Position numbers and translations under genes: made by a program
NCBI GenBank assembly: GCA_016190025.1
Contig: JACPRG010000145.1
Location: forward strand, 1 to 23,249
Direction of reading: 5' to 3'
DNA: 23,249 nucleotides
Origin: Candidatus Tectimicrobiota bacterium
Lineage (GTDB): Bacteria; UBA8248; JACPRG01
The notes under the pieces: generated by a model
What the model was told of the DNA's origin: nothing
Databases searched by the model: none
Seen by the model: the letters and a program-made list of their open reading frames with translations, nothing else
Shown here: positions 8,206-14,888 of the stretch, piece after piece
How the letters are laid out: each line of letters starts with the position of its first letter
Numbering within the stretch: the stretch's first letter is position 1

Positions 8206-8568
8206 TCACCCTTGGCGCGCGGTTCCCGCAGACGGCTCCTTCCTGCCCGGCTTGAGCAGCAGAAGGAGCAAGGTCACAGGGGTCTTGGCAATGATGCTGT
8301 GCGGAAGATTCGGAGGCATGTGCGCCCAGGCCCCCGCCGCGGCCTCTATCGAATCGCCTCCCAGCGTCAGGCGGGCCTCCCCTTTCAGGATGTGCAAAAC
8401 GGCCGGCATGGACGCGGTGTGCTCCGAGAGCTCCTGCCCGGCGGCGAAACCGAACAATATCGCCTTCACATCCCGGTCGCTGAAAAGGGTCTGGCTGATG
8501 ATGCTGTCCGCGGGGGCGTCGGGCAACCGAGAGCAGAGGTCAGCGATGTATGTGTGGCGCGGGTTCAT
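8206..8568 (-). CDS. Small cupin domain protein
   Basis: The 120-aa single-domain cupin has the motifs FGFAAGQELSEHTASMPAVL, HILKGEARLTLGGD, and GAWAHMPPNLPHSIIAKT. The His/Glu set (EHT, H in HILKG, PHS) is close to the usual metal-binding pattern. An early IADLCSRLP and a late LLLLLLKPGRKE fit small cupins frequently found beside nitrogen-oxide or heme-copper enzyme genes. A GAGGAG site precedes the ATG. It ends 6 bp before the membrane protein gene at 7081-8199 and is almost certainly co-transcribed with it. A sensor or ligand-binding role is plausible but unproven. Confidence 0.82.
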   Translation of the reverse strand: MNPRHTYIADLCSRLPDAPADSIISQTLFSDRDVKAILFGFAAGQELSEHTASMPAVLHILKGEARLTLGGDSIEAAAGAWAHMPPNLPHSIIAKTPVTLLLLLLKPGRKEPSAGTARQG

Positions 8569-8676
8569 TAGGGCAACTCCTCGGCCTGAACGTCGGGTCC
8601 ATGCGTGGACTCGCGTCTTTAAGCCGTTTCTTTTGCCGGGAGCGCAGGCGGATTGTCAAGGGCGACACATTTCGGA

Positions 8677-9177
8677 TCAACCCCGCGCGATGATCACTCC
8701 CAACAGGACCGCGGCGAGACCCATGAACAGATTGATCCGCCCAATCCACCTGGCTTGGCGCGACAATCGCCGGGCCCTCGGCGCGGCGGGGCTCCTCTCC
8801 AACTGGCGGGTGGCCCGGGGACCGACCCAAAAATCGTGAGCGGCGCTCAGAAGGAAGAGCAAGGCGACCAGCGATAGTTTCGCGGCCAGGACCCGGCCGA
8901 AAGGCCCTTCCCCGCGGAGTCCGCCCCACAGCTCTCGCACGGAGATCCCCCTGTAACTGAGATTGAAAACCCCCGTGACAACGAGCAAGCCCAGGGAAGC
9001 CCACCCCAGACCTCGGAAACGGATGCCCGTCCACCGCAGGAGAGAGGCGGAGACGCCCCGGTACTCGGGCCGGTGCATTGCGGGAACCAGCACCCAGGCC
9101 ACGAAGATCGCCCCGCCCAACCAAGCCACGGCGGCCAGGACGTGGAGCCAAACGGAGAGGAGATAGAGGGTTCTTAT
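8677..9177 (-). CDS. CopD-like/DUF4149-like integral membrane protein, probable AUA start
   Basis: Four hydrophobic helices are visible: RTLYLLSVWLHVLAAVAWLG followed by GAIFVAWVLV; FRGLGWASLGLLVVTGVFNL; VLAAKLSLVALLFLLSAAHD; RINLFMGLAAVLLGVIIA. The H, W and GG pattern of helix 1 and the K-x-(hydrophobic)-AHD stretch match the copper-resistance CopD/DUF4149 type, which may handle copper or heme. Helix 1 has no ATG, GTG or TTG in front of it. The frame's previous stop is only nine codons upstream of an ATA at 9177. That ATA overlaps the upstream stop as ATAA and has GGAAGG upstream. Starting at the later GTG (9129) would delete half of helix 1. The AUA start gives 166 aa. Confidence 0.68.
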   Translation of the reverse strand: MRTLYLLSVWLHVLAAVAWLGGAIFVAWVLVPAMHRPEYRGVSASLLRWTGIRFRGLGWASLGLLVVTGVFNLSYRGISVRELWGGLRGEGPFGRVLAAKLSLVALLFLLSAAHDFWVGPRATRQLERSPAAPRARRLSRQARWIGRINLFMGLAAVLLGVIIARG

Positions 9178-10070
9178 GGACTTACCTTCCCCGGTTCCGC
9201 CTCAAGGCAAGTCTTTGAGGCCGCCGCCTCGCCGGCCTCGGGATTCCGGGCCCGGGCGCAGGCCTCGCAAACCACGCAGACCTTCTCCGCCACGTCCCCG
9301 AAGAAGTAGCCGGAGCCCCCCTCACTTACGAGCCGCAGCATCTTCGGCCCGTCCAAAACCCGAATCCCCCCCAGCACGTGCACTCCCCGCTCAAAGAAGG
9401 GACGGGGCCAGGGGGAAGCCGTCGGGCCGGCCAGGACCACCTTGCGGGCGCAGGAGGCGGCGAACAGGAGGTCATCGATCCCCCCCTCCACCAGAGCGGA
9501 GCCGGTGATGACGACAACCGCCGCCTTCGAGAGGACCTCCTTGGCCCGCACCGGCGGCCTCCAGAAATCCGCTTCATCCGGCTTCAGGGCCTCCGGATGC
9601 TTGTCCACCACCCAAAGCTGACCGGCCCGCCCCTTGAGCGCCTTGATGAAAGGGATGAAAGACCCCACCATCGCGACGTCCTCCTCTGGACGGACCTCCG
9701 CCACCTGCAGGGCGTCCGCGCCGGGGAGCACCCGCCCGCCCGGCACGCCGTGCTCTTCCACCGCGAGGGCGGAGAGGGCGTTGAGCACGGCTACCCCGAC
9801 CGACCGCCGCAAGGGGACCGGCGAGAGGGCGTACCGCGCCAGGGGCCACGCCTCCTGTCCGGCCATCCGGCCCGCCGGGGGAGCGGCGCCGGCCGTCTGG
9901 GGACAGCAGACCGTGTCCGCCAGGTCGCGCGGGGTGAAGGCCGCGCCCACGTGGCCGCTGGACAACTGGACCGCCGTGTAAAAGACGCCAATGCGGACGT
10001 CGGACACGGTCAGAGACCGGCCGTTCAACACCCGGTGGAGATCCGCCAGCCACGCTTCCACAACGCCCAT
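9174..10070 (-). CDS. DUF364/DUF4213 domain protein (putative heavy-metal chelation family)
   Basis: A 298-aa cytoplasmic protein. The N-terminal half has DVRIGVFYTAVQLSSGHVGA followed by AFTPRD, the DUF4213-like enolase-N-type lead, and GVAVLNALSAL. The C-terminal half (about residues 125-250) is the Rossmann-like DUF364 domain with EEDVAMVGSFIPFIKALKG, LWVVDKHPEALK, AAVVVITGSALVEGGIDDLL, VLAGPTASPWPRPFFERGVH and VLGGIRVLD. A cysteine-containing tail (VCVVCEACARARNP...TCLEAE) is added and may bind metal. The family is linked to metal or cofactor handling, often near molybdenum or corrinoid genes, but no reaction is established. A GAGGAGGG site precedes the ATG. Its stop overlaps the next gene by four bases. 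The 205 bp before it (10071-10275) contain nothing recognisable. Confidence 0.75.
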   Translation of the reverse strand: MGVVEAWLADLHRVLNGRSLTVSDVRIGVFYTAVQLSSGHVGAAFTPRDLADTVCCPQTAGAAPPAGRMAGQEAWPLARYALSPVPLRRSVGVAVLNALSALAVEEHGVPGGRVLPGADALQVAEVRPEEDVAMVGSFIPFIKALKGRAGQLWVVDKHPEALKPDEADFWRPPVRAKEVLSKAAVVVITGSALVEGGIDDLLFAASCARKVVLAGPTASPWPRPFFERGVHVLGGIRVLDGPKMLRLVSEGGSGYFFGDVAEKVCVVCEACARARNPEAGEAAASKTCLEAEPGKVSP

Positions 10071-10275
10071 CTCTTCCCTCCTCGTCTCTTTCTTCTCAAG
10101 CCATTCGGCCGACGCTCAAGCGCACAGGGAGCTTGTCCCGCCATTGCCCGACGGGCTCTCCGGCCCGGAGGACAACAGGTCCCCCCTCTCGCGGATTCCG
10201 CCTCCACGACCCTCCGCTTGTCAAGGAAAGACCTGCGCCTTGAGGGAACCGGCGCGCGACGCCCGGCGCTTCTCG

Positions 10276-10521
10276 TCAGGAGCGAGCGGTCCCCGTCTTC
10301 CCGATCTTCACACGCCAGGCTTCGGGGCCCTGTTCCAGGTAATCCCAGGTGAACTGTCCGTCCCTCTCGAACTTGAACTGGTAGTAGAGGGGCTTCGGGT
10401 CATGGTCGTTGACCAGGATAAACGATTCCCCCGGCTTCAGGGACTCGAACGTCTGGAAGATCAAGGGATGTCGCTTGGGCGGCGGAGTCTGGCGGACATC
10501 CACCGTGGTCTTTACTTCCAT
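10276..10521 (-). CDS. DUF2249 domain protein
   Basis: This 81-aa protein is a complete single DUF2249 domain: TVDVRQTPPPKRHPLIFQTF, ESLKPGESFILVNDHDPKPL, YYQFKFERDGQFTWDYLEQG and PEAWRVKIGK. The NDHDPKPL turn and the final WRV-x-I are hallmarks of the family. DUF2249 is often fused to hemerythrin or DUF542/Ric-type iron-sulfur repair domains and occurs in denitrification and NO-stress clusters; its biochemical role is not established. The start is the ATG at 10521 with AAGGAG upstream, rather than an upstream ATG that would add 16 non-homologous residues. It follows the DUF59 gene by 37 bp, so the two probably share a transcript. Confidence 0.88.
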   Translation of the reverse strand: MEVKTTVDVRQTPPPKRHPLIFQTFESLKPGESFILVNDHDPKPLYYQFKFERDGQFTWDYLEQGPEAWRVKIGKTGTARS

Positions 10522-10558
10522 GGAACTCTCCTTCTCTCCGGGCGGCCGGCAACGCGGC

Positions 10559-10864
10559 TCACCCCGCAACCCCGAGCTGCCGTCGGGACTCCTCGGACAT
10601 CATCCCGGGATGCCAGGGAGGATCCCAGACCAGCTGCACGTCGACGGACTCCACGCCCATCCCGTTCTCGCGGATCGCGGCCTCCGCCAAGTCTCTCAGG
10701 TAAGGACCCACCGGACAGGCCGGCGTGGTCATGGTCATCTCCACGCACACGCGGCCGCCCTCCACCTCCACGCGGTAGACCAATCCCAGATCGACGATGT
10801 TGATCCCCAACTCCGGGTCCACCACGTAGCGAAGGGCCTCCCAGACCCACTCCTCACTCGCCAT
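10559..10864 (-). CDS. MIP18/DUF59 family metal-sulfur cluster assembly protein
   Basis: The 101-aa protein is a standalone DUF59 domain: WVWEALRYVVDPELGINIVD, LGLVYRVEVEGGRVCVEMTM, TTPACPVGPYLRDLAEAAIR and SVDVQLVWDPPWHPGMMSEE. The DPE, DLGLVY, TTPACP and WDPPW elements are diagnostic. The Cys in PACPVG is the conserved reactive one. Family members (SufT, PaaD, the MIP18 group) help assemble or transfer [Fe-S] clusters. Behind an operon encoding an enzyme with at least five Fe-S clusters, a maturation role is attractive but inferred. It starts at 10864 after a GAGGGAAGG site, 131 bp after the gamma-subunit gene. The last codons lie 37 bp before the DUF2249 gene. Confidence 0.9.
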   Translation of the reverse strand: MASEEWVWEALRYVVDPELGINIVDLGLVYRVEVEGGRVCVEMTMTTPACPVGPYLRDLAEAAIRENGMGVESVDVQLVWDPPWHPGMMSEESRRQLGVAG

Positions 10865-10995
10865 CCTTCCCTCTCATTCCGCTGTCCATCGGCACAGCCG
10901 ATCCGGCGAGCGAAGGGCTTTCGGGGCCGCTCGCGCGGATGAAACCTCCCTTTCTCCGACGGGTTCCGCTCACCGGACGCGAAGCGGCGGCCTCT

Positions 10996-12534
10996 TTACT
11001 CGATCGAGAGCCTGTACCACGTCGTCACGGACTTCTGGCCGTTCCGGTCGCGCCGGCTCCCGTCCCAGACAGCGAAGGCGATGGGCTGAGACGCGCCCGG
11101 CAGAAGCTGCGCGTCATTCTCCTCAGGGCTTTTCAAGGTCCGGGTGAAGACCACGCGCCACTTCCCGTTCCTCCACCGGCCCGAGCCGGTGACGTTCTGT
11201 CCCTTCACCCCTTGCGGCTGCAGCGTCCCGAACCCCTCGGCGTTGAGGTCCATGATGCCCCGCATTCGGCCGGGGGCGGAGTTCGGGTTGCCCGCGGCCC
11301 ACGCCGTGATGAACGGCGGCCTCGTCGTCCGGGCCGAGGGGAGTTCCGGGTGCCCCATCTCCCGGCGGGGGTAGACCCGGCCCGACAGGGGATAATCGTC
11401 CACGGCCATCCCCGGATACCTCGCCAAGACCTCCGGAGGACCGGCCGCGGCGGCCGCGTTCCAGTGCCAGATGTTGACCCTGCCGCCGCGGTTCCCCATG
11501 GCAAAGATCGGGGGGTTCTTCTCCCGGAGCGGAAACTGGACGGCGGCCCCGTCGGCGAACATCATCGTTGAAAGGGCCTCTGTGTCGCGCGTCGCATCGG
11601 CCCACTCCAGGAAAATGGAGAGCCGGTTTCCGTCGTGAGCCGCCCGGACGGCCACCTCCAGCGGGAGACGCCCGTCGTTGTGGAGATGCATCATGGGAAC
11701 CGTCGTGGGGTTCATCTTCTCCCAGCGCGGGTCGCTCGGCCGCAGGGGGAGGTTTCCCCGGACCCTCCGCGCGGGGAGGGTCCCCGTTCCCGGCTGCTGG
11801 AAGTCGCGGCCCTGGGAAAGGCTCAGGACGTATTGGGTGAGGGCGATCAATTGCTCTTTGTTCGCGGTTTCGGCGAAGGAAGGCATCGGCGTCCCGTCCA
11901 TCCCCGTCATGAAGCGCGTCAGGATGGACTGCGGGTCGCTTCCGCCCTTGAATACGCCGCGGGTGAAGTCGTTGGGCCGGATCGGGCGTTTCTTGTAGTC
12001 CTTCATGGTGGTGGCGCTCGTGCCTCTGCCGTCGCCCTTGGGCCCGTGGCACTCGAAGCACCCGAGGTCGTTGTAGACGGTCTCTCCCTGGGTGATCCCC
12101 TCCTTCGTCAGGGGCGGCACCTGGGGGATCGCAAGGGTCTGCTGGGGCGTGGACTCGAGCCCGGCCAGGGAGAGGACGTACTCCACCAGCGCCCGCAGGT
12201 CGCCCTCCGGCAGGGAGCCGTAACTGGGCATGGCGGAACCGGGCAGGCCGCGCTGCAGGGTGCGGAGCAGATCGGCCCGGGTCGGAGGCTCCCCCTCGGG
12301 CGTGGTGCGGATCTTGAACATCCGGGACGTGAAGTCCCTCGGCGGGGGAAACAGCAGATAGGCCGCCGCGCCGTCCCCTTTCCCGGAGAGGCCGTGGCAG
12401 ACGGCGCATTCCCGCCCGAAGACCGTTTTCCCCCGCTCCAGGAGCTTTGTGTCCAGCGTGGGCCCGGCCGCCCCGGCGGCCGCCGCGGCGCCGAGCGCGA
12501 AGACAATCGTTGCGACGCGAAGTTTCAGGGGCAT
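10996..12534 (-). CDS. Gamma subunit: two cytochrome c domains fused to an ethylbenzene-dehydrogenase-type heme b domain
   Basis: The 512-aa protein has a Sec signal peptide (MPLKLRVATIVFALG, cut near GAAGPT). It then has two class I cytochrome c domains, with heme sites C43AVC46H47 and C159FEC162H163 and Met ligand candidates M102 (SAMPSYG) and M217 (TPMPSF). From about residue 275 the C-terminal half is the EB_dh/type II DMSO reductase heme b domain, including PLEVAVRAAHDGNRLSIFLE, ADGAAVQFP, and FAMGNRGGRVNIWHW with M346 as a possible heme b ligand. Related gamma subunits (EbdC, DdhC, SerC, NxrC) bind one heme b and pass electrons between the beta subunit and a cytochrome. Here the cytochrome is part of the same chain. 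The start at 12534 overlaps the chaperone gene by 10 bp. Confidence 0.88.
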   Translation of the reverse strand: MPLKLRVATIVFALGAAAAAGAAGPTLDTKLLERGKTVFGRECAVCHGLSGKGDGAAAYLLFPPPRDFTSRMFKIRTTPEGEPPTRADLLRTLQRGLPGSAMPSYGSLPEGDLRALVEYVLSLAGLESTPQQTLAIPQVPPLTKEGITQGETVYNDLGCFECHGPKGDGRGTSATTMKDYKKRPIRPNDFTRGVFKGGSDPQSILTRFMTGMDGTPMPSFAETANKEQLIALTQYVLSLSQGRDFQQPGTGTLPARRVRGNLPLRPSDPRWEKMNPTTVPMMHLHNDGRLPLEVAVRAAHDGNRLSIFLEWADATRDTEALSTMMFADGAAVQFPLREKNPPIFAMGNRGGRVNIWHWNAAAAAGPPEVLARYPGMAVDDYPLSGRVYPRREMGHPELPSARTTRPPFITAWAAGNPNSAPGRMRGIMDLNAEGFGTLQPQGVKGQNVTGSGRWRNGKWRVVFTRTLKSPEENDAQLLPGASQPIAFAVWDGSRRDRNGQKSVTTWYRLSIE

Positions 12535-13319
12535 GGCTTTCCCTTTCCGTTCAGCCCTGCGCAGGGACCCTCGCCTTGCATCCACTCTGCGGAATTCCAT
12601 TCGTCCGCCGCCGCGGGGAGGGATTCCCCGCGGGCGAAGTCGGGCGCCAGGTCGGCATCGACGGACAGCGCGGCGGCCTCGGCCCGGAGAAAGTCGGAGA
12701 GCAGCCGCGCGGCGTCCCCGAAGGGGCCGTCCGGGTTGCGCCGCTCCAGCCGTCCGGCGAAGACCGCCCCCCAGCGGCCGAGGTGATCCTCGAGGAAGGA
12801 GACCTGGGCGTCCCGGCAGATCCCGGCCTCCTCCGCCCGGCCGCGCTCGTGGGCGCGGGCTTCCTTGAACGTGAGGACGTGGAGGAACTCGAGCTCCGTG
12901 GAAATGTGGTCCGCCCGCTCGACGCGCTCTTTCACCTCCAGGCCGAAGGCGCGGTAAAACCCCGCCAGGTCCGCCAGGAAATCCGTCTGCTGGAAGAGGT
13001 GCATGCGTCCGTACTCGGTCTCGCAAGGAGGGCACTCCTTGGAGATCGTGTGGCCGAACACGCTCTGGAAAAGGTCCTCGAGCTCCTCCGGGCCGGGGCA
13101 GACCTCCGCGCGCATCCCCCCCCGATGCCGACGAAGGGTGTTGTAGGTCTTCTCCCGGGTCAACAGGTCGCAGGCCTCCGCGAAGGACGCCCGGCTCTGC
13201 GCCCCTGTCAGGTCCTCCCAGGACGCCCGGCCGGGATACCGGAGCCAGGCCGCCAGGTAGGCGTACACCCGGCTGCGGGCCAGGCAGCCCAGGGTCTGTG
13301 GAAGGGTCGCGGCGTTCAA
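12525..13319 (-). CDS. TorD/DmsD-like molybdoenzyme chaperone (type II DMSO reductase family)
   Basis: This 264-aa, soluble, helix-rich protein starts with TTG at 13319 behind a GAGGAGG site. Features match the TorD family: RSRVYAYLAAWLRYP near the N-terminus, an EELEDLFQSVFGHTISKECP region with PPCETEYG, LADLAGFYRAFGLEV, and ERADHISTELEFLHVLTFKE. The GFYRAFG and DHISTELEF elements are the conserved TorD helices. Such chaperones bind the Tat signal of the catalytic subunit and hold it until Mo-bisPGD is inserted. The location between beta and gamma genes matches the order in Ddh/Ebd/Clr-type operons (A-B-D-C). It lies 13 bp after the beta-subunit gene and overlaps the gamma gene by 10 bp, implying translational coupling. 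Confidence 0.9.
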   Translation of the reverse strand: MNAATLPQTLGCLARSRVYAYLAAWLRYPGRASWEDLTGAQSRASFAEACDLLTREKTYNTLRRHRGGMRAEVCPGPEELEDLFQSVFGHTISKECPPCETEYGRMHLFQQTDFLADLAGFYRAFGLEVKERVERADHISTELEFLHVLTFKEARAHERGRAEEAGICRDAQVSFLEDHLGRWGAVFAGRLERRNPDGPFGDAARLLSDFLRAEAAALSVDADLAPDFARGESLPAAADEWNSAEWMQGEGPCAGLNGKGKPCP

Positions 13320-13332
13320 GGGTTTTTCCTCC

Positions 13333-14604
13333 TCAGATGCTGTTGAGCCGCTCGGCCGGACGCCTGTGGACGGGCTCCTCGACGGTGGTCCGCACCAACT
13401 CCCTCCCCTTTTCGTCGTAGCCGATGACCGTGTCGTTGTAGAGCGCCCAGGGCTTCCCGTTGATCCGGGTCTCGAAGACCTTCGGACCGGGCTTCACCTC
13501 GAAGCGGAAGATGACCGCCTGCTGGGCCCGGAAGAGCTGGAGCACGGCCAGCAGCTCCCGCGAGGGGGCGGTGTAGCGCTCGATGGCGTGGTCCACGCCG
13601 GGCCCGAACATCTGGTGCAGATAGGACCGCGGCACCCACCGCGGCGGGATGTAATAGCCGTTCGGCTCCGTGCCGAACTGGGGATAGAGCGGAAGGGCGA
13701 CCTTCTCCCGTTTCACGAGGAAGTAGATGGGGTTCTGCGGGTCTTCCGCCCAGTCGCCGGTCTTGGGGTCGATCTGGACGAGCCCCTGCATGCGGATCTT
13801 GCCGACGCAGGACGCCATGCACCGGGTCTCCCAGGGGATCCCGCCCGAGAGCCTCTCCTTTCCCTCGAGACGCGGATAACAGGCGACGCACTTCTCGCTC
13901 GTGCGCGTGGTGACCCGGTACATGGCCTTCTTGTAGGGGCAGGCCTCCACGCACTTGCGATAACCGCGGCACCGCTCCTGGTCGATGAGGACAACTCCGT
14001 CCTCCGGCCGCTTGTAGATCGCCTGGCGCGGGCAGGCGGCCAGGCAGGCGGGATAGGTGCAGTGGTTGCAGATGCGCTGGAGATAGAAGAACCAGCTCTT
14101 GTGGGCCGGAAGGCGGACGCCTTCGGGGTCGTACGCCCCGCGGGCGCCCTTCGGACCCTTGGCGGTGTCCTCCCCGATGTTGGGAGAGCGCCACTCCTCG
14201 TCCGTCGGCAGGTAGCCGAGCACGCGCTGCGGCCCCTCGGGCCCGCTGCGCAGGGAGGCGGCCTCGAACAGGGTCATCCCCTCGTAGGCGCCGTAGGGGC
14301 GGCGCGCGCCGTTCCGGGTCGCGTTCCAGCTCTGGCCGTCCGGGTTTGCCTCCTCCAGGAGCTGGAGGGCCTTGATGTCCCAGTTCTGCGGGTAGCCGCC
14401 GTAGGGCTTGCTCTCGACGTTGTTCCACCACATGTATTCCTGGCCCTTGGAGAAGGTCCAGGTGGATTTGCAGGCCATGGAGCAGGTCTGGCACCCGATG
14501 CACCGGTTGATGTTGAACACAAAGGCGAACTGCCGCTCGGGGTGGCGCTCTTCGTAGGGGTACTCCATCTTCCGCCCGAGCTGCCAGTTATAGACCTTCG
14601 GCAT
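13333..14604 (-). CDS. Beta subunit: four-cluster iron-sulfur protein of a NarH/NxrB-like molybdoenzyme
   Basis: The 423-aa protein carries 15 cluster cysteines plus one substitution in the NarH/NxrB arrangement: C35, C38, C41, C45; C179, C182, C187, C191; C212, C218, C222; and C239, C242, C262, C266. In the third group the second ligand is Tyr (CRGYRKC), where NarH has Trp, so that cluster should be [3Fe-4S] and the others [4Fe-4S]. The N-terminal part (VYNWQLGRKMEYPYEERHPE, CKSTWTFSKGQEYMWWNNVE and KPYGGYPQNW) is close to what is known for NxrB of Nitrospira and anammox bacteria. It has no signal peptide, so it is expected to be exported by Tat with the alpha subunit. It overlaps the 98-aa gene by 17 bp and has its own GGGAGGAA site. 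Confidence 0.93.
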   Translation of the reverse strand: MPKVYNWQLGRKMEYPYEERHPERQFAFVFNINRCIGCQTCSMACKSTWTFSKGQEYMWWNNVESKPYGGYPQNWDIKALQLLEEANPDGQSWNATRNGARRPYGAYEGMTLFEAASLRSGPEGPQRVLGYLPTDEEWRSPNIGEDTAKGPKGARGAYDPEGVRLPAHKSWFFYLQRICNHCTYPACLAACPRQAIYKRPEDGVVLIDQERCRGYRKCVEACPYKKAMYRVTTRTSEKCVACYPRLEGKERLSGGIPWETRCMASCVGKIRMQGLVQIDPKTGDWAEDPQNPIYFLVKREKVALPLYPQFGTEPNGYYIPPRWVPRSYLHQMFGPGVDHAIERYTAPSRELLAVLQLFRAQQAVIFRFEVKPGPKVFETRINGKPWALYNDTVIGYDEKGRELVRTTVEEPVHRRPAERLNSI

Positions 14605-14884
14605 GGCGATTCCTCCCTGATTCGTCGATCGGGCCCCAGCCGGCGCGGGCCTGGGCGATGAGGTCTCTCACCGCCGCTTCCCCCAGCGATTGATACACCC
14701 CGTGGAGCACGGAGTAGAACGGGTCGCGAAACATTTCCAGGAGATCCTCCTCCGGGGTCCCCATGCGGATGAACTCCTCGGCGAGGCAGCGGGCCATCTC
14801 CCGCTCCATCTCCGGCCCCGCGGCCGGCATGGCGCAGGAGAGCAGCTCCATCGGGTCCTCGAAATCGAATTCGTCCTTGGGCAT
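14588..14884 (-). CDS. 98-aa protein of unknown function between alpha and beta subunit genes
   Basis: I do not recognise this family. The protein is acidic at the N-terminus (MPKDEFDFEDPMELLSCAMP) and probably all-helical. A clear core follows: EREMARCLAEEFIRMGTPEE, DLLEMFRDPFYSVLHGVYQS and LGEAAVRDLIAQARAGWG. There is no signal peptide, transmembrane helix, CxxC or heme motif; two Cys (17 and 33) are far apart. It is genuine because it starts 4 bp after the alpha stop, ends 17 bp into the beta gene, and has an ordered amphipathic pattern. A small chaperone or assembly factor, or a cytoplasmic helper for the alpha-beta pair before export, would fit. Function is not known. Confidence 0.82.
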   Translation of the reverse strand: MPKDEFDFEDPMELLSCAMPAAGPEMEREMARCLAEEFIRMGTPEEDLLEMFRDPFYSVLHGVYQSLGEAAVRDLIAQARAGWGPIDESGRNRHAEGL

Positions 14885-14888
14885 TGCG

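Noticed and set aside
8677..9129. GTG at 9129 as the start of the CopD-like protein
   Set aside because: It would remove half of the first membrane helix, which continues in frame upstream to the ATA that overlaps the previous stop.
10071..10275. Possible small gene or RNA between the DUF2249 and DUF364-like genes
   Set aside because: No credible ORF with a ribosome binding site, no tRNA-like fold and no strong hairpin could be seen.
12535..13035. N-terminal extension of the gamma subunit frame
   Set aside because: The extra 167 codons overlap the TorD gene in another frame and are Arg/Pro/Gly-rich; the ATG at 12534 starts a proper signal peptide with a ribosome binding site.
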